Assembly: GCA_014825775.1 (NCBI GenBank)
Contig: MVAQ01000124.1
Coordinates: forward strand, 1-60,497
Reading direction: 5' to 3'
From: Krasilnikovozyma curviuscula
Lineage: Eukaryota > Basidiomycota > Tremellomycetes > Cystofilobasidiales > Mrakiaceae
DNA length: 60,497 bases
Shown here: in pieces, positions 44,252 to 55,984 of the stretch
Layout: the number at the start of each line of letters is the position of its first letter
Numbering within the stretch: position 1 is the stretch's first letter
Translations under genes and position numbers: made by a program
Notes under the pieces: generated by a model
Told to the model about the DNA's origin: nothing
The model's input: the letters and a program-made list of their open reading frames with translations, nothing else
Databases searched by the model: none

Positions 44252-46352
44252 ATGTCTCCCATCGCTATCAATGAAGTTTCTCAAGTTGAACCAAAGAAGA
44301 AGATCTCTCTGAACTTCTTCACAAATGCAGGGTAAGAAACTTTATCCAAGCCAATTCCGGTTTTGAAGCTAATATTGAAACTTCCTTCTCCAAATTATAT
44401 GGATAGACTTTCTCATATGTCCCCAGGGCAATGGAAGGACCCGAAAGATACTGGCGTAACTGCGGACAAAATGGAATACTGGATCAATTTGGCTAAGTTG
44501 GCTGAAAGGGGGAAAATTGCTTTGTAAGTAACCTGTTGATCGACTGACTGCGAAACTTTGGGAAGTGCTTCGAGGATGCTTACTGGTCAACGCGTTTGTT
44601 CCGGCTAGTATTTTCATTGCTGATTCATACGGGGGACACGACGTATATAAAGGATCTCTTGATACTTCACTGGTGAGCTGATCGGTGTCTTGCACTATTT
44701 AATCCCAGCTCCTGAAACCCCGTTGCTCCCAGCGTGCTGCCTCCGCATTCCCAGTGCTTGACCCATTCACAGTAATTCCCATCATGGCATCTGTGACGAA
44801 GACGTTAGGTTTCGGAGTCACCGCTAGCACTTCTTATGAGTAAGCAGTTTTGACCGTGTTGTCGCACATTGCGGGGTTTGACACTTGTGGTTTCTCAGGA
44901 ATCCGTTTGCGCTTGCGAGACGACTGTCTAGTTTGGACCATCTCACTGACGGCCGCATCGCTTGGAACATTGTCACTTCATGGTCCCTCAACACTGCCAA
45001 AGCTTTAGGGAAAGAATCTGTCGTACCTCATGATGAGAGGTACGCTATGGCTGAAGAATATATGGAGATTGTCTACCAGTACGCGAGGTCGTTGATTATC
45101 TACCGCCACAGAGGCAGCACTAACCAAACTATCCTACAATTTGATATTCTAAGGCTCTGGGAATCTTCTTGGGCTGACGATGCTATCGTTAATGATGTAA
45201 AGAATAACACATATATTGATCCTGCTAAAGTGAAGACTATCGAACACGATGGGAAATATTTCAAGATGACAAGTAGAGCTCAAGTCCATCCCAGGTTTGT
45301 CCTATATATTTTGGCTGCTGTCTATTTTGAACAACTGCTCTAACACGAGTACCGCGTTTTGTTGCCCCACAGTCCACAAAGAACTCCTTTGCTCTTTCAA
45401 GCTGGTACTTCGTCATCTGGTAAAGCTTTCGCTTCTCGCCATGCTGAGGCAATTTACATTGGTAACTCCTAAACCTGCATTCTCGATCTTATCTGAATGA
45501 CATATTAAAGTGACGTAATTACGTTTTTGTTTAGGTGGTCTTGAACCCAAGCAATCAGCAGGTGCCGTTAAAGCCATCAGAGACGCTGCTGCTGCCCTCA
45601 ATAGAGATCCAAGATCCGTCAAATTCTTTGTTGGAATGTCACCAGTCTTGGGAAGAACAGAAGAAGAAGCTAAAGCTAAATTAGAACATCACAAGAAGTT
45701 TGCTGATCCAGAAGCTGGGCTCGCTCAATTCTGTGGTTATACCGGTTAGTTTCTCTCTATTGATCCATTATTGTAGCATTGGCGCTTTTGGTTACTGATT
45801 ATCCTACGTTCATACCTAAGGAATGGATCTTTCCAAGTTTCCCCTTGACGAACCTTTTGCCTTAGAGAACAACCCTGGACATAATGCCATCCATTCGATC
45901 CTTGAGACATTCGCGAAAGCATCAGGCGAAGGAAGCGGTGCGAGCTGGACACCTCGAATGCTCGGTGAGAAGATGTCATTGGGAGGTAAGCCATATATTG
46001 CTACATTTACGGAGAAGGGTTTACAGATTTTTTTCTCATTTACCCTTCCTGCGTTCTAGGTCTTCACCCATCTCCAGTCGGTACACCGTCCCAAGTAGCA
46101 GATGTGATGGAACAATGGATCCGCGAGTGTGATGTGGATGGCTTCAACCTCTCATACACCGTCATGCCTGGGTCTTTCGAAGATATTGTTGATCTCCTTC
46201 GACCAGAACTTCTTAAAAGAGGTCTTGTGGATGACGATTACGCAGTTCCCGGGGGAAGTATCAGGGAGAATTTCTACGGCAAAGGGTCTGGCCCTCTCTT
46301 AAGGGCTGACCATCCTGCTAATAAATTTGTCAAGGCGAGAGCAGATCTATAG
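44252..46352 (+). CDS. NtaA/SnaA/DszA-family FMN-dependent monooxygenase
   Basis: Ten exons (44252-44331, 44407-44523, 44609-44672, 44733-44839, 44899-45078, 45154-45294, 45373-45461, 45535-45744, 45821-45985, 46060-46352) give 481 aa. Family motifs: KKKISLNFFTNAG, LSHMSPGQWKDP, FIADSYGGHDVYKGS, LDPFTVIPIMASVTKTLGFG, TASTSYENPFALARRLSSLD, LTDGRIAWNIVTSW, NTAKALGKE, LWESSWADDAIV, HPSPQRTPLLFQAGTSSGK and DGFNLSYTVMPGSFEDIVDL. These bacterial-luciferase-like enzymes use FMNH2 from a separate reductase to oxidise small organic compounds such as nitrilotriacetate or sulfur heterocycles. No flavin reductase was seen in the window. Two introns use AAG acceptors. Intact. Confidence 0.93.
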
Positions 46353-46761
46353 TCGTGGAGAAATTCAATCATAGCATAACAAATTCAACTAATGTCTGTA
46401 TAATGATTATTGTACTTTTGCAAAGGGTGCCTTCAAGCGATCCACACTTTGCTGGCTGTTGCACAGTGATTGTGACGCCATCTGCGAGCCCAAACTTCAA
46501 CATAGACTCTGATACTGATAGACTCACATCATTACAGTTCGAAATCAGTGACTCGAGGTGATGGCAATCACTAGGGTGTGTTGACACGACCTAGAACAAG
46601 AAGTGTTCAGAAATTAGAAAGATTTGCATTTTCTGGGTTATTTGTTTTGCGTGATTCTATCGACTATAAGATACATGGCTAGAGTTGGTGACTAATACAT
46701 CTCACCAACATCGCAAAAAAATACTAGTTGCCACTCGTGATTAAATGGTCGACGTATAATC
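46353..46761. other. Convergent intergenic region
   Basis: 409 bp between the 3' ends of the monooxygenase and the F-box/WD40 gene; no feature recognised. Confidence 0.4.
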
Positions 46762-48766
46762 TCACCCCATGGGATAAAGATGGTCCAGACGCTCGTCTCT
46801 AGCGCCATCATCATAGCCCCCACATCCAAAATCCTATCAAGGAATGGAAAGAAACTTCATCAGTTCGAGCGGCAGAAACGACCAATTGAAGACTCTCACG
46901 ATGACATCAAGTTCTGTCCGATTGTTCCTATTGCTGGCAGTGACTAGATGTCGACTCGAAAATGCAACACACCATACACCTTGTGTCCGGCTAATTCCCA
47001 GATCCCGCATCTCTTTTCCATCCTTGATATCCCAAAGCTTGACAGTTTCATTGCTTCCGCTGACAATTTTCAGGTCGTCATGTTGGAAGCAAGTAACGGC
47101 ACTGTTATGAGCAGTGAGTGTTCGTTCAAGTCCGAGAGTATTGGCGTTCCATACTTTGATAGTCGAATCAGCACACGCAGAGACAATGTAACTTGGAGAA
47201 ATGTTGAGAAGCCCAACCACAGACGAGTGACCACTCAACGTTGAAATACAATCCCCTGAGACTAAATCCCATACTTTGACGGTGCCACTATTAAAAAGGA
47301 CAAAGTAAGAATTTTTGAGCAAATGACAAGTAGACAGTGACTGGCTCACTCCATAGATCCGGACGCAACTCTATCACGACGATGATCAAGATCAACACTA
47401 TACACTATATAGAATGGCCACACTGTCAATGTGGTTCGATCAAAGGTCTTCAGAGATATGTGAAGCTGACCTTTAGACTTATGTCCTGTCAACACTTGCA
47501 AACATGTTCCCTCCACAATATCCCACACCCTCACGGTACCATCATAGCTTCCAGAAGCGCAGACGTTTCCATGCGCTTTTATTGCCCGTACAGCTTGAGT
47601 GTGACCTTCGAGCTTAAAGTTGTGGTATGGATTCTGTCCCGGTGAGGTAGCGAGGTGACCAAGAGGGTGCTGAGAAGGGACAGAGGGAGCGGGAGTGTTA
47701 GGTGATTTCGCGAGATGCTCTTCTGATCCAGGTAGGGGAAGTTTCCATATCCGAAGTGTTTTATCTCTTGATCCTGTGACGATGAGAGGATAAGGAGGAA
47801 GAAACTTTCCATTAGACTGGTAGACCGGTTCCACAATCTGGAGTCCCCTCTTCATAAGGTCAAGGACGTCCGACAATCTATCATCAGTCGCCTATTCACA
47901 AACAGAACCGTGAATTACTCACCACAGTACTCTCGTGACCATGAAATATATGAGTCTGCTCCATCGTCGCAATGCTCCAAACTCTCACAGTTCTGTCGGT
48001 ACTCCCAGAGACCAAAACGCTTCCCCTGAATTGTAACGCCCAAACACCGGCTTCATGGCCTTTTAAAGAACCAAGAAGACTACCGTCCGCGATGGAATAT
48101 ATGTTAATAGAAGACTGAGGGGAAAGACAGTGTTGGGAGTGAGGGGTTTATTGAGAGGATCAATTTAAAACAGAAACTCACGTTGTCACTAGAGCACACA
48201 ATCTTTTCCGAATCAATTTGAATGCATGTGACTACATTGAGACCATTCGAACCAAAGCTGAGCGCGTGCTTAGGAGCGTTCGACCAATTGACCTTCTGAT
48301 GCCACCTCATTTGGTAGATATGCTTGTACGGGTGCGACCTACCGAGAAGACTGCTCTTCAACAGATACTCTTCCCTCAGTGCTTTCGTCATGTATGCCTG
48401 ATATTCCGGACCATAATCAACATCAGATTCATCACCCTGAGCTACTGATTTCGCCTTGAGAATATCAACAACATCCCACCGCTTTTTTATCCTGATTTCT
48501 TCTTCAGCTTCAGTATCTAGACCGAACCAAAGGCCATCCTGGATCATTCTGTTTTTCCATATATGAGAGCTGCCATTAATGATCTCGTACCACCTCTTAT
48601 TCACCCGGCAACAAGAGACCAATTCGGCTGTAGGGAGGCATTTGAAGACCAGAACTGATATCTGAAGAGAAGAAGTCCAGAGTAAATCTGTAATAGAAAA
48701 ATTCGTTAGCAAGGTCTCGAGCTAAGAAGGGAGCGAGTGAGAGGGTCTTGTACCAAAAGTTGACAT
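46762..48766 (-). CDS. F-box/WD40 protein (Cdc4/Fbw7-like)
   Basis: The first exon is short (ATG at 48764-48766, MSTF) and the last starts DFGCGGYDDG and stops at 46762-46764. The F-box reads LLWTSSLQISVLVFKCLPTA, ELVSCCRVNKRWYEI, HIWKN. About seven WD40 blades follow: GSLLGSLKGHEAGVWALQF, GSVLVSGSTDRTVRVWSI, VTGSRDKTLRIWKLP, GNVCASGSYDGTVRVWDIV, LQVLTGHKSKVYSVDLD, GTVKVWDLVSGDCISTLSGH, DSTIKVWNANTLGLERTLTA, NETVKLWDI. A Pro/Ser-rich insert lies between blades two and three. Such proteins pick phosphorylated substrates for SCF ubiquitin ligases (family knowledge). The exact ortholog (Cdc4, Pop1, Met30) was not determined. It looks intact. Confidence 0.87.
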
Positions 48767-49014
48767 GGTCGAGAGAAAGGAGCAGCTAGAGAGCTGGATT
48801 CTATTTGTTCTCAGTTCATCCCAAACCAAAATATCCAGAGACACTTGTCGGAATTGTGAGAAGGACAGAGAGTTGTGGATTCAGACTGACTGGCGGACTG
48901 TCTAATGAATAGCCTGCAGATCATTTTCGCCACGAGAACTGCTCCAAGCTCGTTCAGCAATCACCCCCGACCTTTCAGCATTTCCTGTCCAATCAACGTC
49001 TTACAGCAACGCCA

Positions 49015-49533
49015 ATGTACCCCTTCCTCTGGACGGTGTCCCAAAACCTCGTTCACCATACCCTCATCACTTCTACCATCAACAACTACCACCTTCCGCA
49101 TTCTAATTACGTCATCACTTCCCTCAACCTCATGACATTTTCCAACAGTCATGTACCACAACAACGACAACCTCGTCATCCTCAATTCCAAATAGATACC
49201 AACGACCTCGCCAGCGACCCTCAAGCCAGTACTGCGTTGGATAACAATAGCTTCTATTCATATGGGTCAAATGCAGGAGACCACTTCGTTTCTGATGGAT
49301 CGATGTTGTTGGTGTCAGCTCGCACGGTTTATACGAAGACCGTAAACGGTTGCTTACTTGTAGCTGTAGTGACAGTGTGTATTGTGCTGTGCATTCTTTC
49401 AACGATATATGTAATATATAAATATCTTAAAGAAGGACATGCTTCGATAGCGAGGTTAAAGGTAAAGTCCAATGAACTCGAAGACAAAGACAAAGACCAA
49501 GATAAAGAAGAGCAAGCAACTATACCATTATAA
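49015..49533 (+). CDS. Small single-pass membrane protein, unknown
   Basis: An uninterrupted frame. The ATG at 49132 (MTFSNSHVPQQRQPRHPQ) is the better start because it begins a more normal protein of about 133 aa; the upstream part is Asn/Ser-rich. Near the C-terminus is one membrane span (NGCLLVAVVTVCIVLCILST), then a charged tail with KDKDQDKEE. The N-terminal part is polar. It could be a type II or tail-proximal membrane protein. No family recognised. It lies convergent to a Ser/Thr-rich surface gene. Confidence 0.5.
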   Translation: MYPFLWTVSQNLVHHTLITSTINNYHLPHSNYVITSLNLMTFSNSHVPQQRQPRHPQFQIDTNDLASDPQASTALDNNSFYSYGSNAGDHFVSDGSMLLVSARTVYTKTVNGCLLVAVVTVCIVLCILSTIYVIYKYLKEGHASIARLKVKSNELEDKDKDQDKEEQATIPL

Positions 49534-49632
49534 ATGATGGTAGATGGAAAGGCAGAAACCCAGAAAGCCACAACCCAAAGATACAGATCGGGAAAATGAT
49601 CGAAAAGAATTTAAAGAGGATGACATGTTCGA

Positions 49633-51607
49633 TTACGACCTAGGTTGACCGCGCTGGCCTAAGTAAGGAGGAGGTAATTCCTCCACAGCGTCGTCTTCCT
49701 CGATCGGTGAAGCGAGTCCAGCGTCTTCATGAACTATCAGACCGGGAGCAACCATCAAAGATTGCCTTTGAGATCCAGAAGTTGTCGTACCGTGCTCGGT
49801 ATCTGATCCACCAGAGGAGAGGGTGCTTGACTGTCCTGCGAAGCCACTGCTGCTACCGACGTCGTTCATTGGGAGGATGGGTGACTTGATGCCCCGATCG
49901 AGATGTGTTTGGGTATTGCTGAGTTCTTTGATCTTTTCAGACTGGAGATGGGTACCGGAGGATCCACCAGGTGTTCCAATCTCAGCTCTTACGCCGCGAG
50001 GTGTATGGAAGAATTCACCAGCTGCTCCGATCTCTTCTTCTACGTCAGAAGCGGTGTACTATGAAAGATCCGCATATCAGTAGAGCCACAGAAGAGCAAA
50101 ACTTGAAACGAAGATTTACTCACGATGTATGGGACTATGAGAGCCTTGTCGGCACCGGATGCGTGACTGTCGGTAAAACAAACCAGTGGTGAGTTTTCAT
50201 ATGCGGAAAGGACGCATGCAAAAAGTGGATACTTACGCTTTGGAAGCTTCAACTATGTCATCGAAACCATCTTCAACGTCTCCAAGAGCTTCTCTTCGCT
50301 TTTTGTTGTTTCTTCTTCTCCACCAAAGCAACAACAGAAGTCCGAGAAGTACAACACCACCTACAGCTCCACCAACAGCACTGAAATAGAGCATCATGTA
50401 TGTCAGCTTTTATTAATTGCAAAAGTTGAAGTGGAGAGTACTCACCCGCCCATATTCGTGCCACTCATCGAGGACGAAGAACCAGAAGACGCGACGAGAG
50501 CTCCAGCTGATCCATCAACACTTGCAGTAGTAGATATAGGTTTGACAACAGCGATATCCGAAGATTGTAGGACGTAGGACTGTGTGTGATAGAGATGCAT
50601 CAGGGGAAATAACCTCAAGGGAATAGGCTGAGAGAAAAACCACTGACGTAGGAAATAAAGACACTTCCTCCTGAAGCTGTTATACTGACAGCTTGAGTGG
50701 AGACTGCCACAGATGAGACGATGTGTGTGGTAGTCGGTGATTGAGGAGAAGTACTAGTGACAAGCTGGGTGCTTGTCGTGGTTGGGGAGGAAGTGGTACC
50801 TTGTGAATTGGCGTAGAAAGGAGAAGTAGTGGTAGGGACAGAGGTGGTCGTTGTCGCGACTTGAGGAACTGCCTGAGTAATAGTCGGTGTTGTTGGCTGG
50901 GTTGGAGTCGTGGAAGTGGTGGACGTCGTTGTCGGTGAGGTCGTAGTACTTGTGGAAGTGGAGGTGCTAGATGGAGACGCAGAAGTGGTGGTGACCGGCA
51001 CAGTGGCTGGAGCAGCAGAAGTGGAAGTCACGATAGTGCTACAAGGCAAAGACAGATCAAAATCGGGGCAGAAAACTCGCAGAGAAGCAGTCGCTCACCT
51101 AGTACATCCCGACACGATGGTCACAGAACCAGTAGTCACAGTAGTACCAGTACTGTCTTTGAGTGCAAAGACAACACTTGTTCCTGGCGCAATGTCCGCA
51201 GTCCAGGTGAAACTCGTAGCAGAGGAACTGACGAGGAGAGTCTCGAGGACGGTTCCTGAGTATGGTGAAGCACCAGGAACAACTGGATATTACCGAAAAA
51301 TCATGAGTTAGGGGGCAAGCCAGTGAAAGCTCGTCACTGAAAGGACTTAACTGGTCAAGTAGTACGGTGCGAATCCCCCAGACCAACTCAGCAATGTTTG
51401 TCCACAAGTCTTAACACTAGCAGGAGTATTTATCACTGCCCCACCGTTTGCAGGGGTATATCCGATAGGTCCACGCTCTGCTCCAGCAACTGAGAACAGT
51501 AGAAATGGTGAGCCGCGAGCCAGCCCATACAAGCCAATGAGGGAGGACTGACCTTTGTGAGCCGACAACAGCACCAGAACAAGACTGAAAAACAAGAAAG
51601 AATTCAT
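49633..51607 (-). CDS. Ser/Thr-rich single-pass surface glycoprotein
   Basis: Multi-exon gene from the ATG at 51605-51607 to TAA at 49633. A signal peptide (MNSFLFFSLVLVLLSAHKG) is followed by a beta-rich domain: CGQTLLSWSGGFAPYYL, TVLETLLVSSSATSFTW and SVVFALKDSTGTTVTTGS, a pattern shared with the large gene at 55985. Next comes a long Ser/Thr/Pro mucin-like stalk, a membrane span (GAVGGVVLLGLLLLLWW) with the stop-transfer RRRNNKKRR, and a cytoplasmic tail ending in LPPPYLGQRGQPRS. This is the plan of fungal wall sensors and anchors; a sensing role is inferred. It is probably heavily O-mannosylated. Upstream lies one copy of the shared repeat. Confidence 0.82.
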
Positions 51608-52270
51608 TTTGGGCAGTTGATAGAAGACCAAACTGTGGGTGTTCAGTGTAAAACAGATGGCATAGAGGAAAAAAATTGAATAGAGCCCCCGTCAGTGTTG
51701 GTCTGTTGAGTCCAGAGTCAGCAAAAAATTGGTGTTGAGTGATACAATATGAAGGTTAAGACAAGGTTCGGTAGTTCTGCAGTGCAGGGACAGAGGCCGA
51801 TCGTCCCAATTCGAGACACGACAACTTTTGAAAGTAGCGACTCCATATTCCAAGCCAACAGTTCGAAAACCACCCATACAGCAACAAACAATCCTTCGAT
51901 ACCACAAAAACTAGCGCAATATGATAATCGAATTAGTGCGTAGGTTGTCACCTTTAAATCGAAATGTCAAGGTGGGACGGGTCGCCGTGTTTTGATTTGG
52001 TGGCGTTATTTGAGCAAGACTCGATGGCTAAAAGGCGAGGGGATAACGGTGTAAGTCAGTTGGGACAGGTAATGAAGATAATTTAAGAGTAGCATATACT
52101 TTTACACTCTGCCTCAATTTCCAGTAACTGTCAATCAGGAGAAAGCAAGTTGTCCCAAGCTTGACTTTGCTATAAGAACTTAACTTCTTGAATACGTGTC
52201 ATTAGGATGGTTATAGATAAATAGAAGAAAAGGTAGATATGAGAACAATATATAAAAGGTTAGCTTGGGG
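51608..52270. other. Intergenic: promoter of the Ser/Thr-rich gene
   Basis: About 660 bp without a supported gene, leading into a repeat copy. Confidence 0.4.
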
Positions 52271-52433
52271 GTTTAAGAGCAATTATCAGGTGGCTCATTG
52301 TGACGACGTAAGGTCGCCCGCGAGAAAGTAAACAATGTCTACGAATAGTCAAAGTCGGAGCCGGCGGAAGTACAAAGTAAACATAGGGAGAGCCCAGAAA
52401 CTATTCTAAGTCCTCCTCTCGCATCCTAATTGC
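52271..52433 (-). repeat. Shared tail repeat, copy 1
   Basis: The core at 52305-52335 aligns base for base in length (31 nt) with copies at 55221 and 59796 and ends in AAAGTAAACAA. Further to the right it resembles the region right of copy 2 (AGTACAAA then AAGTCCTCC then GCATC). Copies are in the same orientation. Confidence 0.6.
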
Positions 52434-52480
52434 ATCTTCCTCTAACATCATAAAGTATGTATCATACCCTTTTTCTTCCA

Positions 52481-53534
52481 TCAATCCCAGCACCACCAGA
52501 CCCCAATTGTCGAAGAAGTCGCAGACATATGAAGAAGACCCACCTCTACGTAGGTCTTTTGAATGTCCCCAGAAACCATTTCATCTCCAGCAAGACGAAC
52601 AATGCCATCCAGGCATGAAAACCCCTCGACAAAAGCCTTAGCAGAAGCTTTACCAATGTCTCGATCTGAGATGAGCTGGTGCAACCGCTCAGGGTGTTTG
52701 GTGAAGGTGTACTTGAGGAAGACTGTTCTACCCATGTGTAGAGCTGTCATCAAACACGGAAATTTTATTTTCGTTTGAGAATATTTATTTTTGTAGACGA
52801 CATACGAAAAGCGACAGTAGGTGTGAAGTTCTCCATGAATTGAACTGAGCGGATGAACGTATAGCCGAGACTTGGAGAAAGGGTCTCGATGTAGTTCTCT
52901 ACAGTTCTCTTCACCTCGAAACTGTTGCCGCAATTTCAGATGTCAGAAGGTAGAGGAGCAGACAATACAGAATCTATGGCTTGGCTTACCCCTTCACAGC
53001 ACAATCGTCCGTGATACCAAAACCACCAGACGAGTAGACGATATGTTCCACACCGAAAGCAAAAGCAGCATCTGCAATCATTTTTTCTGTAGTGGAATTG
53101 AAGGATTGTTAGTAATAATCTTTCTTAAGCAGACGTGATGACGGAAGAGATACCTTGTTTAACCATCGTAATATCGTCGACATAACCCTGAACACTGTGA
53201 ACCCCATAAACGCTTCCATTCCCATACCCCAGCCTCTTTAAGTCTTCATTGAAGACTTTTTCTGGCTCATCCATACAGTTCTTCGCCACTTGAACGAGAA
53301 TAACACCAGGGAACTTCGCAAGTCTCCTTGATAATGAGAAAGAGGTGTCCCTTGTGAGCGCCAAGACGACGAAGGGACATGGCTCCGATTTGTTGGTTGA
53401 GGTGAGAGTCTGGATGAAGGTGTGTTAGTATACTGGTACGCGATGTGAAAGGAAAAGAAACTCACACGGATCATTTCAGTACCTTCAATACCTGTTGCGC
53501 CGAACGTGACGATGATTTTGAAAGCGGAGGCCAT
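52481..53534 (-). CDS. NmrA-like NAD(P)-binding protein, C-terminus possibly frameshifted
   Basis: Five or six exons. It starts MASAFKIIVTFGATGIEG, a Rossmann Gly motif of the NmrA/atypical SDR type. Then come TLTSTNKSEPCPFVVLALTR, VILVQVAKNCMDEPEKVF, SVYGVHSVQGYVDD, KMIADAAFAFGVEHIVYSSG, TVENYIETLSPSLGYTFIRS and VQFMENFTP, and a C-terminal part with DRDIGKASAKAFVEGF and RLAGDEMVSGDIQKTYVE. NmrA-like proteins sense redox state or act as reductases. As written it stops at 52481 after SSTIGVWWCWD. In the next frame the sequence carries on with YVCDFFDNWGLVVLGLMEEK and ends at 52401, which looks like a better family C-terminus. That would need a one-base shift near 52520. Confidence 0.75.
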
Positions 53535-53955
53535 GGAGATATAGAGATAATACTCAAGAGAACGCCTTGACGGTCGAGTGTTCTTGTACGAAGCAAAAGC
53601 GCTGGTGAATCGGTATACGGCGTTCTCATAACGGCTTCAGGCCATCGAGACCGGAAGGTGGCGGCGCGCCAGATCGAGCAGTTGTTGTCAGAGTGCTGAT
53701 GTATGACGACGCAAGTGAAAGCAGTGTAGGGAGAGCTAGTCTGATTAGGGATAGAGATAATCCCAGCATCGATATTGTTGTATCATTATCTTGAAGAGAA
53801 AGTATTCTTGTTGCAGTGCATTTCCCGCACTCAACACAGTAATATGAAACATAAGCAGCTTAAAGAAACTTCAGCGACCTATCCTTCGATGAGTTCTACC
53901 GCATGCAGAGAAACTAGTAAGTAAGAGAAGAGTTACCTAACCTAACCATTTCGCC
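53535..53955. promoter_or_regulatory. Divergent promoter of NmrA-like and WSC genes
   Basis: 421 bp between the two starts. CCTAACCTAACC occurs at about 53937-53948, just before the WSC start, and a reversed copy (GGTTAGGTTAGG) lies next to repeat copy 3. No other motif was recognised. Confidence 0.4.
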
Positions 53956-55028
53956 ATGAAGGTCCTTCACCTTGTCATCTCACTCACATTGGTCTCATTC
54001 TCTGCCAACGCTTACACTGTCACTCGGACTAAGCGGGCTGGAATAGAAGACCCCAACAAAGCGTTTACAGTAAGTGAAGAATTTGTTCCTATCCTTATCA
54101 AGGGGGCGCGTTGCTTGATCAAAGTGGTCCTAACTGACAGGTTGATGCTTCTGCTCACCTTTCACCTTACTTTTCAGTTCGCTGGGTGCTGGTCTGCTGG
54201 GTCTCTGTTAGCAACAAACGCAGCTGCTGATGGAAATATGTCTCCGACAATCCAAACTTCTTTGGCAGGCTGTAAATCGTACTGTCTTGGGCTCATTAAC
54301 GAGGGAGGAAATTATGGGTTCGCTGCATACTTTGGCGCCGAGTCAAATACCCCTTGTTATTGCGTGAGTCAAGAGTTCAACGCAGATTATCCGTCTTCTT
54401 GTTGACCAGGGCTCTTACCAGGTATCGAGTAATCCCTCTCCATCCCTTTCGACGGCCGTTCGCTGTAGTTACAGCGGTGGATCCTTCGATACTCTGGATG
54501 CTGTAGCCATATACTCATCCTACGCTGACCAAGGTCCAGGGGGAAACACTAACGGTGGCTTCGACTGCTACGATTTTGGCGGCAACACACCATTCTTTGA
54601 CGGAACTGAACCTTCTTCAACCGCGACCTATGGAACATTGGACAGCTGTATTGTCGCTTGCTCTCCGACATCATATGTCTACACCGCTTTTAAAAACGGT
54701 ACTTGCTACTGTGGAAATACTCTCAATACCAAAACGGCAGGTGAACGCGAGCTTTCCTCGACCTCATCAACGTATTACCAGGTGAATCTTTGCTTCTTCG
54801 TCTCCTACTTATTTTGAAACTGAAATTCTGTTCGTCATTCAGCTCTACATGCGATCATCGATTGCAGCTGCATCTGCGCTGAGCAAACGACACAAGCAGT
54901 ATCAACCACTTCACAAGAAGCAGGTCGCTAAGCAAAGGATTGCAGATCGTCGAGTGAGGGTTGTGAGAGGCCCTCGAAGTAGGGAGCTTGAGCTTCAAAC
55001 ATTTGGAAAGCGCAAAAATAGACAGTAA
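53956..55028 (+). CDS. Secreted protein with two WSC-type domains
   Basis: Four exons (53956-54069, 54178-54363, 54410-54781, 54843-55028) give 285 aa. The signal peptide is MKVLHLVISLTLVSFSANA, followed by a KR site. The first WSC unit reads FAGCWSAG then GCKSYCLGL and ESNTPCYC. The second has RCSYSGGSFD, DSCIVACSPTSYVYTAF and NGTCYCGN. WSC domains bind wall polysaccharides (family knowledge). There is no membrane span; the C-terminus is strongly basic (LSKRHKQYQPLHKKQ, RVRVVRGPRSRELE), which could hold it to anionic polymers. It is one of a local group of surface genes. Confidence 0.87.
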
Positions 55029-55190
55029 GATTTGGTAAAGATAGTTTGTGATAGAATCAAAAGACGTTGAGGGTTTAGGGGTGATTGCTGTTGATCATGA
55101 ACTTTTTTCTATATCTCTGCCTCAACTCAAAAGAACCGAAAGGTGTCTATTTCGCGGAAAGACCTGATCATGCGCCGTCTTCCATCATAG

Positions 55191-55332
55191 GTTTAGTTTT
55201 AGGATTATGTGCGTTGTGCCGACCGAAGTCACCCACAAGCAAAGTAAACAAAGCTGAGGTTGGGTTAAATTTAAGTCGGCTCAAGTACAAAATGAGACCC
55301 TAGAAATCCTTCGAAGTCCTCCCGGCGCATCT
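55191..55332 (-). repeat. Shared tail repeat, copy 2
   Basis: The 31-nt core is at 55221-55251 (GACCGAAGTC ... AAAGTAAACAA). Similarity with copy 1 continues to about 55332. It overlaps the end of an F-box-like fragment. Confidence 0.6.
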
Positions 55333-55880
55333 TACTCGAAACCGAATATTGGAATTCTACCGAAGAAGAGAATTGTGGCGGCGATATGCTATATGTGATA
55401 TCTTTGAGGTTAAGATCTAGAGACGAGGAATGCATGCCCAGTCTGTCTGATAACTTTCGCAACACCGCTCTTTCCATCGCCACCCCAAAGGTATTAAAAT
55501 CATAAATCTTCAAGTTAGTCGTTCTTCTATGCCAGAAAATGTCCTTGAAGCCCCAAAATAAAAGAAAAATACTAAGAAGAATGAAAAAGCAAGCGGTTTC
55601 ACCTTTTTGAGGTACAAAGCAATGAATATATGGGTGTGCTCTGTTCGATCCAGACCAAGGAGGGGGTTAGTGAAGTAAGCGAAGAGGTGATGCTCTGGCC
55701 ACAGTTCGCCTTGAGGCTGTCGTCTTGTCCAACGGACATGTTCTCAAAATGCAGTTTCAGGTCAACAATGTGAAGGAGAGGCAAACGTTCAGCATTTAAA
55801 AACAATTCATTTATGGTCTCATTATGTTCTTTCATTCTCGCTGCATATCCTCGGCGACTTAGTTGTCGGTGTCGAAGTCC
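55271..55880 (-). pseudogene. Fragment of an F-box-like or helical family gene
   Basis: Two minus-strand blocks look like exons. Block one (about 55599-55880) codes ETINELFLNAERLPLLHIVD then LKLHFENMSVGQDDSLKANC. Block two (about 55310-55555) codes FWHRRTTNLKIYDFNTFGVA then MERAVLRKLSDRLGMHSSSL. The donor would be at 55603 (GTGAAA). No F-box N-terminus was found, so this is probably a truncated member of an expanded family. Alternatively it is a short real gene. It lies between two surface-protein genes and next to repeat copy 2. Confidence 0.4.
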
Positions 55881-55984
55881 AAGATAAATTTGTAAAATTA
55901 TCTACAGCGCCAATTCGTAAACAAACATCAACGATATCTACAAGAGAATTTCCACAGATCATATCCGGAGTTTAAAAGCGTTAT

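Noticed and set aside
50910..51311. 133-aa plus-strand frame rich in Val/Glu
   Set aside because: Antisense of the Thr-rich stalk of the surface glycoprotein.
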